Shown in pieces: positions 28,507 to 37,969 of a DNA stretch of 37,969 bases. The first letter of the stretch is position 1; every line of letters begins with the position of its first letter. The translations under genes and the position numbers were made by a program. Source of the stretch: Cladosporium sp. IMV 00045 (taxonomy: Eukaryota; Ascomycota; Dothideomycetes; Cladosporiales; Cladosporiaceae); the NCBI GenBank assembly GCA_001931905.2, contig MSJI02000412.1, forward strand, positions 1 to 37,969. The letters run 5' to 3'. The notes under the pieces are model-generated. The model saw only the letters and a program-made list of their open reading frames with translations. It did no database searches and was not told the origin of the DNA.

Positions 28507-29787
28507 TCACGTCACAGATGAACTGGCTACTCTGATCATTTCACTGTACACTTTTCTTCGATTTCTGCAGAGCATTGTAGCGGCGCATTGGCGTGGGATA
28601 GAGCTTGAACGAGCATCCCGGGAGGACACGAAGACAGCACTTCGTTCGAGTAGTTTGACAAAATATGACCGAGAAGCCTTCTACGTTGCATGTGGCGCCT
28701 TCTTCTGTCTGTGCATCCAAATGGCCAAGCTTGAGCAGAAGCTTTGCACACCTAGGCGCTGCGATGTGTGCGATCTCTCTTCCTGTTTTTATCACTGTGG
28801 TACATCAAGGCAGTGTTGGGAGACACTACGGCTGCTGAGATTGATCCCTGACATGTGACGGCCAAGTCTTGTCAGCTCTCGTGTGCCAGTGGAAGTGAGC
28901 ACCATGCAGCCATATGATATAAGCGAGCCGCCGTGGCTATGCATCCCGCCGGGATGGCACATGTTTCATCGGATCATCTTCAACGTCCAGCTGGCGGTCG
29001 CAACCGTTTTCGTCTCTACGTCACAGCGAGCACGTGGGCTCAGAAAAAGAACTGCCCGCTCTCAGTTGATACGCCTGCCAAGCAGCACAGCACGTATATA
29101 AGGGATGTGATATCGCACATGCTCTCTTCTGCAGGGATTGAAAGGATGGAAGCAGCGGAATTGATGATCTGCACGGGTGGTGCAGCTAACCAGCTCGCTT
29201 CATGTAAAGAGCAAGTGCAGCCCACATTAGAAGCAAGGCCAAGCACGCCTAAAGCGAAAAACGGAAGGGCCTGGCCAATCCGACCACAACAACAACATCA
29301 TCATCATCATCAAATTTATTCGTCCATCACATTTGTTTAGCCATCAAGCCAAATATATCCCCCTCGCTTATAGCTTCGATATCAACCATTCGTCTGGCAT
29401 TGCTTGATCTTCCACCCCTCATCCTCTTATCTCAGGCCAAGCGGTTGAGCTTTCACTTCCAGCGAATCCCGATTCGGCGTGGTGGCATGACGCTCTAACA
29501 GGAGGCCCAGGGCCAGTTGAGGCAGTGCTGGAGTGAAAGTTCACTGACGCCCTCATACCAAGACACGAAGCTGTGTGTCGTCTGTTGCGTGCGACACCCT
29601 TTCAGGTCGCCTGCGTCGAGCGCATCTTCGCGCGCGGCATCACTGCGACGGGTTTTTTAGTTCTTCTCCCTCACTTGCCACTCGGACTACCTCGTCGTCG
29701 CAAACCACCACCAGCCATGAACTTGTTCGCCTGAGACACGCAAGACCCCCTCGTTCTCATCCCGTCGCATACACAGCAGCATTCACA
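28507..29787. other. Intergenic of about 1.28 kb, APM1 3' flank and TRK 5' region
   Basis: No supportable gene; open frames at 28933-29340 and elsewhere lack features. A CACGTATATAAGGGATG element lies near 29090-29106, about 690 bases upstream of the TRK start. An ACAAC/CAT trinucleotide run is at 29286-29312. The 29575-29787 part is open in the TRK frame but Ser/Arg-rich and without a good start, so I treat it as leader. Confidence 0.45.
29286..29312 (+). repeat. CAA/CAT trinucleotide repeat
   Basis: About three CAA units followed by five CAT units, in the TRK 5' intergenic region. Confidence 0.75.
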
Positions 29788-32691
29788 ATGCTCAACACCG
29801 ACATGTTCCAGCCCATGGCGGCGGGCTGGGACTGGGTGAAATCCCGCCTGCCCTTCCCCTTCCGCCTGGGAAAACCTCACTTCAACTTCATCATGGTCCA
29901 CTATCTCTACATGATCGGCTTCATCATCGCGGCCTCGATTATGCTCTACCCCGCCGGGTTGATGCCCTACACGGACGCTCTCTTCTTCGCCGCCGGTGCG
30001 ACCACCCAGTCCGGTCTGAACACCATCGATCTCAACCTCCTCTACCTCTACCAGCAGGTCGTCCTCATCCTCGTCTCGTGCGTCTGCAATCCAATCTTTA
30101 TCAATACCGCCGTGGTCTTTGTGCGTCTGCACTGGTTCAAGAAACGCTTCGAGCACATTGTCAAAGAAGCGAGGAATCACAGGAAGACGAAGACGAAGAG
30201 TAGGAGCAGGAGCGAGATGCGGGAGGAAGAGGACCCGAGTGGCCTCGAGAGTGGCGTCAATGGTAGGGAGATCAGAGTTCTGCACGATACTACCAAACCG
30301 AACGGCATGAGTGCGAAGACGGCATCTGCGAAGGCCAGGGAGAAGGAATTGGAGGCTGCGGAGAAACTGGGTATCGATATTAGCTCGAGAAGCGCTACGC
30401 CTACGCCCCAGAACGCTAGCGACAAGGACAGTTCGGAGGCGTCTGGTGATGCTGGCAAGCACGACCAAGGGGATTGTGCTATCCAAGATGAGGACGATGA
30501 CGATGTCACTGGGTCTACAGTACAAGGCAACGACACGCCCGAGACGCCCCATCACCTTGGCTTGAACCAGAGACTCCTCAACAGGGACATTACGTTCGCT
30601 GATGAAATACCAAGATCTGGAAAACCACGACGCAGGACCGATTCCGATGACATTGTACCCGAGCTGCGGGATATCAAGCGACACATTCAATTCGTGCAAA
30701 AGCAGCAGAAGAACTCCAAGGAAGGCGGAGGCACGCTTCGCATTCCCGGGCCTCGCGATTTCGATCGCGGTGAAATTCCAAAAACTCTCGACGAGGAGGG
30801 TGGCAACGAACTCGGACGGCAGCAGACTCGCAATACCCTGCGGACTGCCCCCAGCGCTCAATCTCATCGCAGCTCGTTCAGCCAGGATGGAAAGCTCAAC
30901 GGCGACGATCACCCCGTTAGACGCGGCATCACTCTTAATGTGCCAGAACATCCTGCCCACCGTGAGCGTGAGCAGACCGCACAGAACGAAAGTGAAAACC
31001 ATCACCGATTCGGTCTTAACAAGATCGTGAGCCCCCTTAGACATCGGCGCACGAGATCTCACGGCATCAACATGGGTGATCGTAGGAGCACAATCGCTCG
31101 CACTTTTAACAGTTTGACTACGATACGGACTCGTGATAGGATGGAAGATCCGATGCCGTATCTCAGCTGGCAGCCAACGCTCGGCCGGAACAGTCAGTTC
31201 GTCAATCTGACAGAAGAGCAACGCGAGGAACTCGGTGGTATAGAGTACCGCGCTTTGAAGACTCTGGCGAAGGTCCTCATCATCTATTATATTGGCTTCC
31301 ATGTGCTCGGTATGGCCATCCAGCTGCCTTGGATCATGCACACTAGGTGGCGCTCTGTTCCGATCGACAATGGAATTGATCCGGGCTGGTGGGGCGTCTT
31401 TACACCGGCATCGATGTTCACCGATCTTGGATTTACTCTGACTGCTGATAGCATGATCAGCTTCCAAACTGCTACGCTACCGCTGCTGCTGGGCTCGTTC
31501 CTTATTATTATAGGCAACACTGGGTTTCCTGTCATGCTGCGGTTTGTCATCTGGATGACATCGATCTGCGTGCCTCGCAACAGTGCTCTTTGGGAAGAGC
31601 TGAGGTTCCTGCTTGACCATCCTCGACGCTGCTTCACTCTGCTATTTCCTTCCAAAGCAACTTGGTGGCTCTTCTGGATCCTGGTGGTCCTGAATGTCGT
31701 CGATCTTATCTTCTTCATCATCCTTGACCTCAACGACGAGACGGTGACTAGCCTCTCTCCGGGCTACCGCGTGCTCAACGGCTGGTTTCAGGCAACGTCG
31801 ACCAGAACTGCAGGCTTCTCCTCCGTCAGTCTGGCAGATCTACATCCGGCTGTTCAAGTCAGTTACCTCGTCATGATGTACATTTCGGTCTTCCCCATTG
31901 CCATCTCCGTTCGCCGCACGAACGTGTACGAGGAGAAGTCTCTCGGAATCTGGGGCGGCGAGGAAGCCGACGAGCAGGATCAGTCATACGTCGGGCAGCA
32001 TTTGAGACGCCAGCTCTCTTTCGACTTGTGGTACATTTTCTTGGGCTTGTTCATCATCTGTATTGTGGAAGGTGACAAGCTCGCCAACACCAACGAATAC
32101 GCCTTCACCATGTTCAGTGTGCTGTTCGAGATCGTCTCCGCATACGGCACAGTCGGACTATCCCTCGGCTACCCGGGCACAAACGCAAGTCTCTCCGCGC
32201 AGTTCAAAGTGATCAGCAAGCTCATAATCGTCGCCATGATGCTGCGTGGCCGCCACCGTGGCCTCCCCTACGCCCTCGACCGCGCCATCCTCCTGCCATC
32301 CGAGAATCTCCACAAAAAAGAAGCTGAAGAAGCGACCCGCCGTCACGAACGCCGCAACAGCATGTATCCCGAAAGCACAGCCGGCGATGGCGATAGCGCC
32401 CCACGCTCGCGCTCTCCCGAAATCCGTCGCAAGAAGACCTGGGAAGACGGCGAACTCGACGAGGCGGGCCTGCCGAAGCAACACCTCTTCACTGAAGGCG
32501 TGCAACCGGACGCGAGCCACGCGGGCTCTTCGGGCGTCGAGAGGAAGATGACGAGGAGAGGCAGCGGCTTCAGCACCGTCAGCAAAATGGAGCGATTCCA
32601 GCAGGAGCGCAGACACACTCGTAATCTGAGTTTGGGCAGATTCGTCGCTAGCGGGTTGGGTGCTGGGCCGACGTTTTCGAAGCATGAGTGA
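29788..32691 (+). CDS. TRK1: Trk-type high-affinity potassium transporter
   Basis: An intronless frame from MLNTDMFQPM, 967 aa. Trk proteins take up K+ across the plasma membrane. Four selectivity-filter loops are visible: ATTQSGLNTI (71-80), FTDLGFTLTADS (about 540-551), TSTRTAGFSS (about 672-681) and SAYGTVGLSL (about 785-794). Each has the filter Gly. A cytosolic loop of about 360 residues (130-490) between the first and second pore units is charged and disordered, as in fungal Trk. The C-terminal 170 residues are basic, with RGRHRGLPYALDRAI (the family's conserved end of the last membrane domain), followed by a tail rich in Ser and Arg. The frame is open 71 codons further upstream, but that part is Arg/Ser-rich and unlike Trk, so I chose the ATG at 29788. 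Trk1 and Trk2 are not distinguished. Confidence 0.92.
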   Translation: MLNTDMFQPMAAGWDWVKSRLPFPFRLGKPHFNFIMVHYLYMIGFIIAASIMLYPAGLMPYTDALFFAAGATTQSGLNTIDLNLLYLYQQVVLILVSCVCNPIFINTAVVFVRLHWFKKRFEHIVKEARNHRKTKTKSRSRSEMREEEDPSGLESGVNGREIRVLHDTTKPNGMSAKTASAKAREKELEAAEKLGIDISSRSATPTPQNASDKDSSEASGDAGKHDQGDCAIQDEDDDDVTGSTVQGNDTPETPHHLGLNQRLLNRDITFADEIPRSGKPRRRTDSDDIVPELRDIKRHIQFVQKQQKNSKEGGGTLRIPGPRDFDRGEIPKTLDEEGGNELGRQQTRNTLRTAPSAQSHRSSFSQDGKLNGDDHPVRRGITLNVPEHPAHREREQTAQNESENHHRFGLNKIVSPLRHRRTRSHGINMGDRRSTIARTFNSLTTIRTRDRMEDPMPYLSWQPTLGRNSQFVNLTEEQREELGGIEYRALKTLAKVLIIYYIGFHVLGMAIQLPWIMHTRWRSVPIDNGIDPGWWGVFTPASMFTDLGFTLTADSMISFQTATLPLLLGSFLIIIGNTGFPVMLRFVIWMTSICVPRNSALWEELRFLLDHPRRCFTLLFPSKATWWLFWILVVLNVVDLIFFIILDLNDETVTSLSPGYRVLNGWFQATSTRTAGFSSVSLADLHPAVQVSYLVMMYISVFPIAISVRRTNVYEEKSLGIWGGEEADEQDQSYVGQHLRRQLSFDLWYIFLGLFIICIVEGDKLANTNEYAFTMFSVLFEIVSAYGTVGLSLGYPGTNASLSAQFKVISKLIIVAMMLRGRHRGLPYALDRAILLPSENLHKKEAEEATRRHERRNSMYPESTAGDGDSAPRSRSPEIRRKKTWEDGELDEAGLPKQHLFTEGVQPDASHAGSSGVERKMTRRGSGFSTVSKMERFQQERRHTRNLSLGRFVASGLGAGPTFSKHE

Positions 32692-33278
32692 GTGAGGGCG
32701 CTGTGCGCGTTGCCTCAGATTATTGTTTTCCTTTTCTTCTTTTCGAGATACTTCGTCTCATCTCTTCGAGCGTTTCGAGCGAACCTTTAGCATAGACGCG
32801 GCGATATATTGGCCTTTCTTCCTTTCTTGTTTGTTTCTCGTCCAGCGCCGGAAAAACAGATCATCGACGGCAGCTTGGGATTGGGATTTTATTACTCCGG
32901 AGGTGGTTGCTTTTTATTCATGGGAACGTTCGCTTCGTATACTCAGGCGACTGTATGCAATTACTACACCGGTGCATCCATTCTGGGTAGAAGATTCACT
33001 TTCTGATATCCTTGAGTACCGATCTTCTCATCACTTCACTCCAATCCTTCGCGCTTCAAGCTTCTGCAGGGATGACTCGCAGCCCCACACGGGGAAAGCT
33101 CGGTCCTTGCCGGCATGCAGGGTCAACCCAAACTACACCCCAAATTTTCCAGATGACTTTAAAATCTAGTCATGTAGGATCACACGCAATTGCTCGCTGC
33201 CCTCCGGCGTGTGAGTTGGTTTCCCCAAACTTCAACAACAACAAAAATTACCTCAGCACATTGAAACTTCCCCTTTCA
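32692..33278. promoter_or_regulatory. Intergenic, TRK 3' flank and ADE6 promoter
   Basis: About 590 bases. A TGACTC hexamer is at 33073-33078, about 200 bases before the ADE6 ATG; yeast Bas1 and Gcn4-type factors bind such sites, so it is a candidate, but a single hexamer is weak evidence. The sequence just upstream of the start is open in frame, but the ATG at 33279 is the natural start. Confidence 0.4.
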
Positions 33279-36200
33279 ATGGCTTCCTCACCGGACGCCT
33301 ACAGGGCCCTGCCAGGCTCTGCGGCCTTCTCTGAGTTCCGCCTCAATCGACTCGCAGCCGACATCGGTGCTCAGAAATTGCAGGCCATCTGGGTGCACTA
33401 CGTTGCGTCCAAGCAGGAGCTCACTTCTGAGCAAGTCTCGGTCCTGGATCAGTTGCTGGAATACGGCGCCTACCCGAGCGCCGACGACGAGCTTTACAGC
33501 GCTTGCGTTAAGGCCGTCAAGACTGGATCTGGCTCCGAGGACCCGAACACGACCCTGCTTTACGTCGTTCCCAGAGCTGGCACTATTTCGCCCTGGAGCT
33601 CGAAAGCTACGAGTATTGCGCATGTCTGCGGTTTGGGCGATAATGTCAACCGTATCGAGCGTGGCGTGCTTTTCGCCATCACTTTCGACGGGCCCGCCCC
33701 GGCGGAGGTTGCGAACCAGGATGCTCTTCACGACAGGATGACGGAGACTTTGAGCTCAAGCTCGCCGGATTACGAGGCTATGTTCGCTCAACTGCCTCCT
33801 GCGCCCTTGGAGCGGGTTGAGCTTCTGCAGAGCGACAAGGCCGACCCTAGAGCCGCGCTTGAGGAGGCGAACAAGACTCTCGGTCTGGCTCTCGACAAGA
33901 ACGAAATGGATTACCTCATGGAGGCGTACACGAACCAGTTGAAGAGGAATCCTTCGGATGTTGAGCTTTTCATGTTTGCTCAGGTCAACTCCGAGCACTG
34001 TCGCCACAAGCAGTTCAACGCCGACTGGACGATCGACGGCGTCAAGAAGCCTCGCAGCTTGTTCTCTATGATTCGCAACACCCACAGCGCACACCCTAAG
34101 CATGTCATCAGCGCCTACAGCGATAACGCTGCCGTCATGCAGGGCGAAGAGGGTGCCGTCTGGGCCCCTAACGATGCTACTGGTGAGTGGACCCAGATCA
34201 AGGAGATGGTTCACTACCTTGGCAAGGTCGAGACTCACAACCACCCGACTGCCGTTTCGCCCTATCCTGGTGCCGCAACTGGATCTGGTGGTGAGATCCG
34301 TGACGAAGGCGCTGTTGGCAGGGGTTCAAAGCCCAAGACCGGCTTGGCTGGTTACTCCGTGTCTGACCTGCTTATTCCCGATCACAAGCAGCCTTGGGAG
34401 CTTGATGTGGGTAGACCCGCTCATTTCGCCAGCGCTCTCGATATAATGCTTGAGGCACCCATTGGTAGCGCCGCTTTCAACAACGAATTTGGCCGTCCCT
34501 GCACGACCGGTTACTTCCGCACATTGACCACCAAGCTTCCCATCTCCGACACCGAGTCTGAACTGCGTGGCTACCACAAGCCCATCATGCTTGCAGGCGG
34601 TGTCGGCACCGTCCGCCCCCAACATGCCCTCAAGTCGGAGGGTCTGGTGAGCGCCGGCGCACATCTGATCGTCCTTGGAGGCCCCGCCATGCTTATTGGT
34701 CTTGGCGGCGGTGCTGCTTCAAGTATCCAGTCCGGCGAGGGCAGCGTCGACCTTGACTTCGCCAGTGTTCAGCGTGGCAATGCTGAGGTGCAGAGACGTG
34801 CCCAGGAGGTCATCAACACTTGCACGACTCTCGGCGAGGAGAACCCCATCCAACTCATCCATGACGTCGGCGCCGGTGGTCTTTCCAACGCCCTTCCCGA
34901 GCTGGTCGGCGACGCCGGCTTCGGTGCCCGCTTCGAGCTGAGAGAAATCGACAACGCAGACAAGGGCATGAGCCCGCTCCAGATCTGGTGCTGCGAGGCC
35001 CAGGAGCGTTACGTTATGGCCATCGCACCCAACAAGCTCACGCAGTTCGAGAAGATCGCTAAGCGCGAGCGCTGCGGTTACTCCGTCGTCGGCCAGGCCA
35101 TGCAAGAGCAGCGTCTGGTCCTCATGGACAGGGATTCCAAGGATGAGCCAACTCCCATCGACCTCCCCATGAACATTCTCTTCGGAAAACCCCCGAAGAT
35201 GCACAGAATCGTCGACTCCAGGAAGCTTACTCTGCCGTCTTTCGATAGCTCTCTGGCTACTTACCTTCCTTCTGTCACACCCGATGCTGTTCTCGGCAAC
35301 GCTGTGGACCGCGTTCTCGCTCTGCCCTCCGTCGGATCGAAGTCTTTCCTGATCACCATCGCTGACCGCACGGTTGGTGGTCTTACCGTCCGGGACCAGA
35401 TGGTCGGCCCCTGGCAAACACCTGTCGCGGACGTCTCGGTCACTGCGACGTCCCTCACTTCCGGCATCGAGACCGGTGAGGCCATGGCTATGGGTGAGAA
35501 GCCCACCCTTGCTCTCATTTCGCCCGGCGCTTCTGCTCGCATGGCCGTTGCTGAGTCCCTCATGAACATCGCCGCAGCCAGCCTGCCAGGCAGACTTAGC
35601 CGTGTTCGCCTGTCTGCCAACTGGATGGCCGCCAGCAGTCACCCTGGTGAGGGCGCTGCTCTGTACGAAGCCGTTGAGGCTATTGGCATGGAGCTGTGCC
35701 CCGATCTTGGTATCAGCATTCCCGTTGGCAAGGACTCCATGTCTATGAAGGCTAAGTGGGACAACAAGGAGGTCACCGCGCCTCTTTCCCTTGTCATCTC
35801 TGCCTTCGCGCCCGTCAACGACTTGAGCAACACATGGACTCCAGCTCTTCGTCGCCCTGAGGAGGTCGGTGAGACCATCCTGATGTATGTCGATCTCGCC
35901 AATGGCAAGAAGGCTATGGGCGGTTCTGCTCTCGCCCAGGTCTTCGGCCAGATTGGCAGCGAGGCACCGGACGTGCGCGATACCGACATGATCAAGGACT
36001 TCTACCACGCTGTGGAGCAACTGCACGAGTCCGATGTCGTTTTGGCCTACCACGACCGTTCTGACGGTGGTCTTTTCACCACTGTTGTCGAGATGATGTT
36101 CGCTGGTCGCTGCGGTGCGACTCTCGCTCTTGACAAGATCACCAAGTCTGGCCGTCCTCAAGACTTGGTTGACACCCTCTTCAACGAAGAGCTCGGTGCC

Positions 36201-37346
36201 GTCTTCCAAATCCGCAAGAAGGACGAGAACCAATTCAAGGGCGTCTTCGCGCCTCTCACGCCAATCACCCTTGGTGCTGTCACTAAGCAGCCCAAGCAGG
36301 ACTTGTCCATCTACTACGGCGCCGACTGTGTCTACCGCGCTTCTCGCCAGGACTTGCAGCAGAAGTGGTCGCACACTTCCTGGGCCATGCAAAGACTGCG
36401 CGACAACCCCGCCTGCGCAGACGCCGAGAAGGAGAACATCAAAGACGACCAGGACCCCGGCCTCAAGTACAAGCTCACCTTCAACCCCAAGGACAACATC
36501 CTCCCGCCCACCTCGTGGCTCACATCGCAAGTCATGGCCAAGCCCCGCGTCGCCATCCTCCGCGAGCAAGGTGTCAACGGCCAAGCCGAAATGGCCTTCG
36601 CCTTCTCCGTCGCCGGCTTCTCGCCCATCGACGTGCACATGACCGACATCCTCTCCGGCCGCGTCAGCCTTGCCGGCTTCGCCGGTCTCGCCGCCTGCGG
36701 CGGTTTCAGCTACGGCGACGTCCTCGGCGCCGGCCAGGGCTGGGCCAAGAGCGTCCTCTTGCACGAGAGCACCCGTCAAGAGTTCAAGAACTTCTTCGAG
36801 CGCAAGGACACGTTCGCCCTCGGCGTGTGCAACGGCTGCCAGTTCCTCTCGCGCCTGACGGACATCATCCCCGGCGCCGAGAGCTGGCCCACCTTCGAGC
36901 GCAACCTCAGCGAGCAATACGAGGCGCGCGTCTGCGAAGTCGAAGTCGCAGACGAAACCCCCGGCAGCCAACCTTCGGTCTTCCTGCACGGCATGGCGGG
37001 CTCCAAACTGCCCATCGTCGTCGCCCACGGCGAGGGCCGCGCTCAATTCCCCTCCACAGGCTCTTCCACCGCTCAATCGCTCGTCGACCAGGGCCTCGCT
37101 TCCATCCGCTACCTCGACAACTACGGCAAGCCCACGGAGCGCTACCCCTTCAACCCCAACGGCAGCCCGCAGGGCATTGCCGGCGTGTGCACGCCGGACG
37201 GAAGGGTTCTGGCCATGATGCCTCACCCCGAGCGCACGATTCTCAAGGACGTCGCGAGCTACGCGCCGCCGGAGCAGGTGAAGGAGTGGGGCGAGTTTGG
37301 ACCCTGGGTGCGCATGTTTAAGAGTGCTAGGAGGTGGGTTGGTTAG
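33279..37346 (+). CDS. ADE6: Phosphoribosylformylglycinamidine synthase (FGAM synthase)
   Basis: An intronless 1355-aa gene in the cytosolic purine pathway. The enzyme converts FGAR, ATP and glutamine to FGAM. The layout is that of single-chain PurL: an N-terminal substrate-channel domain (about 1-200), a linker, two AIRS-like halves (about 230-1060) and a C-terminal class I glutamine amidotransferase domain (about 1087-1355). Visible motifs include [29 protein letters not shown] (near 320, ATP/phosphate binding), [23 protein letters not shown], and the glutaminase nucleophile [10 protein letters not shown] at about 1182-1191. The His-Glu partners are in MMPHPERT, near 1312. Catalytic Cys and His are intact. 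The start [14 protein letters not shown] begins the conserved domain directly. GC-rich third positions suggest strong expression. Confidence 0.97.
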   Translation: MASSPDAYRALPGSAAFSEFRLNRLAADIGAQKLQAIWVHYVASKQELTSEQVSVLDQLLEYGAYPSADDELYSACVKAVKTGSGSEDPNTTLLYVVPRAGTISPWSSKATSIAHVCGLGDNVNRIERGVLFAITFDGPAPAEVANQDALHDRMTETLSSSSPDYEAMFAQLPPAPLERVELLQSDKADPRAALEEANKTLGLALDKNEMDYLMEAYTNQLKRNPSDVELFMFAQVNSEHCRHKQFNADWTIDGVKKPRSLFSMIRNTHSAHPKHVISAYSDNAAVMQGEEGAVWAPNDATGEWTQIKEMVHYLGKVETHNHPTAVSPYPGAATGSGGEIRDEGAVGRGSKPKTGLAGYSVSDLLIPDHKQPWELDVGRPAHFASALDIMLEAPIGSAAFNNEFGRPCTTGYFRTLTTKLPISDTESELRGYHKPIMLAGGVGTVRPQHALKSEGLVSAGAHLIVLGGPAMLIGLGGGAASSIQSGEGSVDLDFASVQRGNAEVQRRAQEVINTCTTLGEENPIQLIHDVGAGGLSNALPELVGDAGFGARFELREIDNADKGMSPLQIWCCEAQERYVMAIAPNKLTQFEKIAKRERCGYSVVGQAMQEQRLVLMDRDSKDEPTPIDLPMNILFGKPPKMHRIVDSRKLTLPSFDSSLATYLPSVTPDAVLGNAVDRVLALPSVGSKSFLITIADRTVGGLTVRDQMVGPWQTPVADVSVTATSLTSGIETGEAMAMGEKPTLALISPGASARMAVAESLMNIAAASLPGRLSRVRLSANWMAASSHPGEGAALYEAVEAIGMELCPDLGISIPVGKDSMSMKAKWDNKEVTAPLSLVISAFAPVNDLSNTWTPALRRPEEVGETILMYVDLANGKKAMGGSALAQVFGQIGSEAPDVRDTDMIKDFYHAVEQLHESDVVLAYHDRSDGGLFTTVVEMMFAGRCGATLALDKITKSGRPQDLVDTLFNEELGAVFQIRKKDENQFKGVFAPLTPITLGAVTKQPKQDLSIYYGADCVYRASRQDLQQKWSHTSWAMQRLRDNPACADAEKENIKDDQDPGLKYKLTFNPKDNILPPTSWLTSQVMAKPRVAILREQGVNGQAEMAFAFSVAGFSPIDVHMTDILSGRVSLAGFAGLAACGGFSYGDVLGAGQGWAKSVLLHESTRQEFKNFFERKDTFALGVCNGCQFLSRLTDIIPGAESWPTFERNLSEQYEARVCEVEVADETPGSQPSVFLHGMAGSKLPIVVAHGEGRAQFPSTGSSTAQSLVDQGLASIRYLDNYGKPTERYPFNPNGSPQGIAGVCTPDGRVLAMMPHPERTILKDVASYAPPEQVKEWGEFGPWVRMFKSARRWVG

Positions 37347-37969
37347 ATTTCTTGGTAATTCTTCTCTTGAGGTTTAGAAAGTGTAGTTTAAGAGGGCACG
37401 AGAGATACGAATGGGAAGATAAACACGAAAACATTAGATGATGCATGCAAGGCGTGTGGGTCGAATCACGGTGATTTGATACGGTCGTTCGGAATTGTCA
37501 GAGAGAAGCTGGCGCTGGCTTCGGAGGGGATTGTTTTTACATGCGAACACGAGAGATTACCTACTTATGGAACACGCAAAAGCGAACAAATTGAATGGAA
37601 TTCAAGCGAAATAAAGACCTGGCCAACCCCAGACACATGAAGATGTGAGAACCAGCCATATCCACAGGCAAGCGAAAGTACAAGGAATGATGAGGGTGAC
37701 GACCGAACAAACCCCGTTTCCTTGCAAGAAAGAAAGAAGAATGTTAAATGTCTAACCCAACGTCTTATTTCTTTGAATCACATCCTCTTTAGAGAAACCA
37801 AAAAGGCCACGTGGGCAAAAGATCGAGGCAAAGTCCATGAACACACACACATGTACCTCCTACGATCCCGTGCGCTTCTGAACGGTTCGAAACCGGAAAA
37901 AAAAAAAAAGCCCAGCTTGCTTAAACGAACGAACAAGACAACGCGAAAGAGTCAAAGTACTATGAAAAC
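37347..37969. other. Intergenic 3' flank of ADE6 to the window end
   Basis: About 620 bases with no gene that I can see. A 13-A run (37897-37909) lies near the end. AATAAA at 37608-37613 is a possible polyadenylation signal, but it is far from the stop. Confidence 0.5.
37897..37909 (+). repeat. Poly(A) tract of 13 bases
   Basis: A homopolymer near the right edge, in DNA with no gene. It is short and probably neutral. Confidence 0.7.

Noticed and set aside
28883..29340. Plus-strand ORFs in the TRK 5' region
   Set aside because: Low-complexity Gln/His tail from a CAT repeat and no recognisable domain.
29575..29787. In-frame N-terminal extension of TRK by 71 codons
   Set aside because: No suitable ATG, Ser/Arg/His-rich translation, and Trk homology begins at MLNTDMF.
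29671..31467. 598-codon minus-strand ORF opposite TRK
   Set aside because: Antisense shadow of the Trk gene, biased in composition, without motifs.
33012..33278. In-frame N-terminal extension of ADE6 by 89 codons
   Set aside because: It begins at a non-standard start, is rich in leader-like sequence, and the conserved enzyme begins right at the ATG at 33279.
34719..37226. 835-codon minus-strand ORF opposite ADE6
   Set aside because: It is a shadow of FGAM synthase on the other strand. Its product is Val/Leu/Asp-biased with no domain, and the forward frame matches a known enzyme over its whole length.

Overview
The window is nuclear DNA of a filamentous ascomycete (Pezizomycotina). Genes are monocistronic and lie on both strands. 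Nearly all introns are 49-67 nt, with GTRNGN-like donors, CTAAC/CTGAC-type branch sites and CAG/TAG acceptors. Both tRNA genes carry a short intron directly 3' of the anticodon. The gene set (fungal Trk, fungal LCCL membrane protein, Ypq-type PQ-loop transporter, AP-1 mu, mitochondrial bL27) is fungal. A Dothideomycete is my best guess from the style of the secreted proteins, but this is inference.

Left part (1-11.8 kb): the first 69 codons of a minus-strand gene run off the left edge; CFD1 (cytosolic Fe-S assembly); an intron-containing tRNA-Lys(CUU); about 1.1 kb of gene-poor DNA with a degenerate direct repeat; a five-exon Ser/Thr-rich secreted protein with three PAN/apple-like Cys modules; and, on the minus strand, a PQ-loop vacuolar amino-acid transporter, an IlvD/EDD-family dehydratase that is not the mitochondrial Ilv3 type, and a coiled-coil protein.

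Middle (12-18.5 kb): two minus-strand genes of probable secretory proteins (an unrecognised 384-aa protein and a six-exon protein with an SLT/lysozyme-like core), then a multi-pass LCCL-domain membrane protein. The LCCL gene is divergent from an Aro8-type aromatic aminotransferase (19.1-21.2 kb). An intron-containing tRNA-Pro(UGG) follows.

Right part (22.7-38 kb): an eight-exon pyruvate-decarboxylase-family gene (minus); mitochondrial ribosomal protein bL27m (minus), divergent from the AP-1 mu adaptin gene APM1; a Trk potassium transporter; and FGAM synthase (ADE6). The last 0.6 kb has no gene that I can see.

The genes are mostly unlinked housekeeping functions (Fe-S assembly, purine synthesis, aromatic amino-acid and keto-acid metabolism, vacuolar transport, sorting, potassium uptake). 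I see no secondary-metabolite cluster, transposon, virus-derived sequence or CRISPR array. The least understood products are the PAN-module surface protein, the SLT-like protein and the 384-aa secreted protein. Aro8-type transaminase and the 2-keto-acid decarboxylase lie 1.6 kb apart and could act consecutively in an Ehrlich-type route, but the sequence alone does not establish this. Exon boundaries were placed by eye from splice signals, frame continuity and family knowledge.
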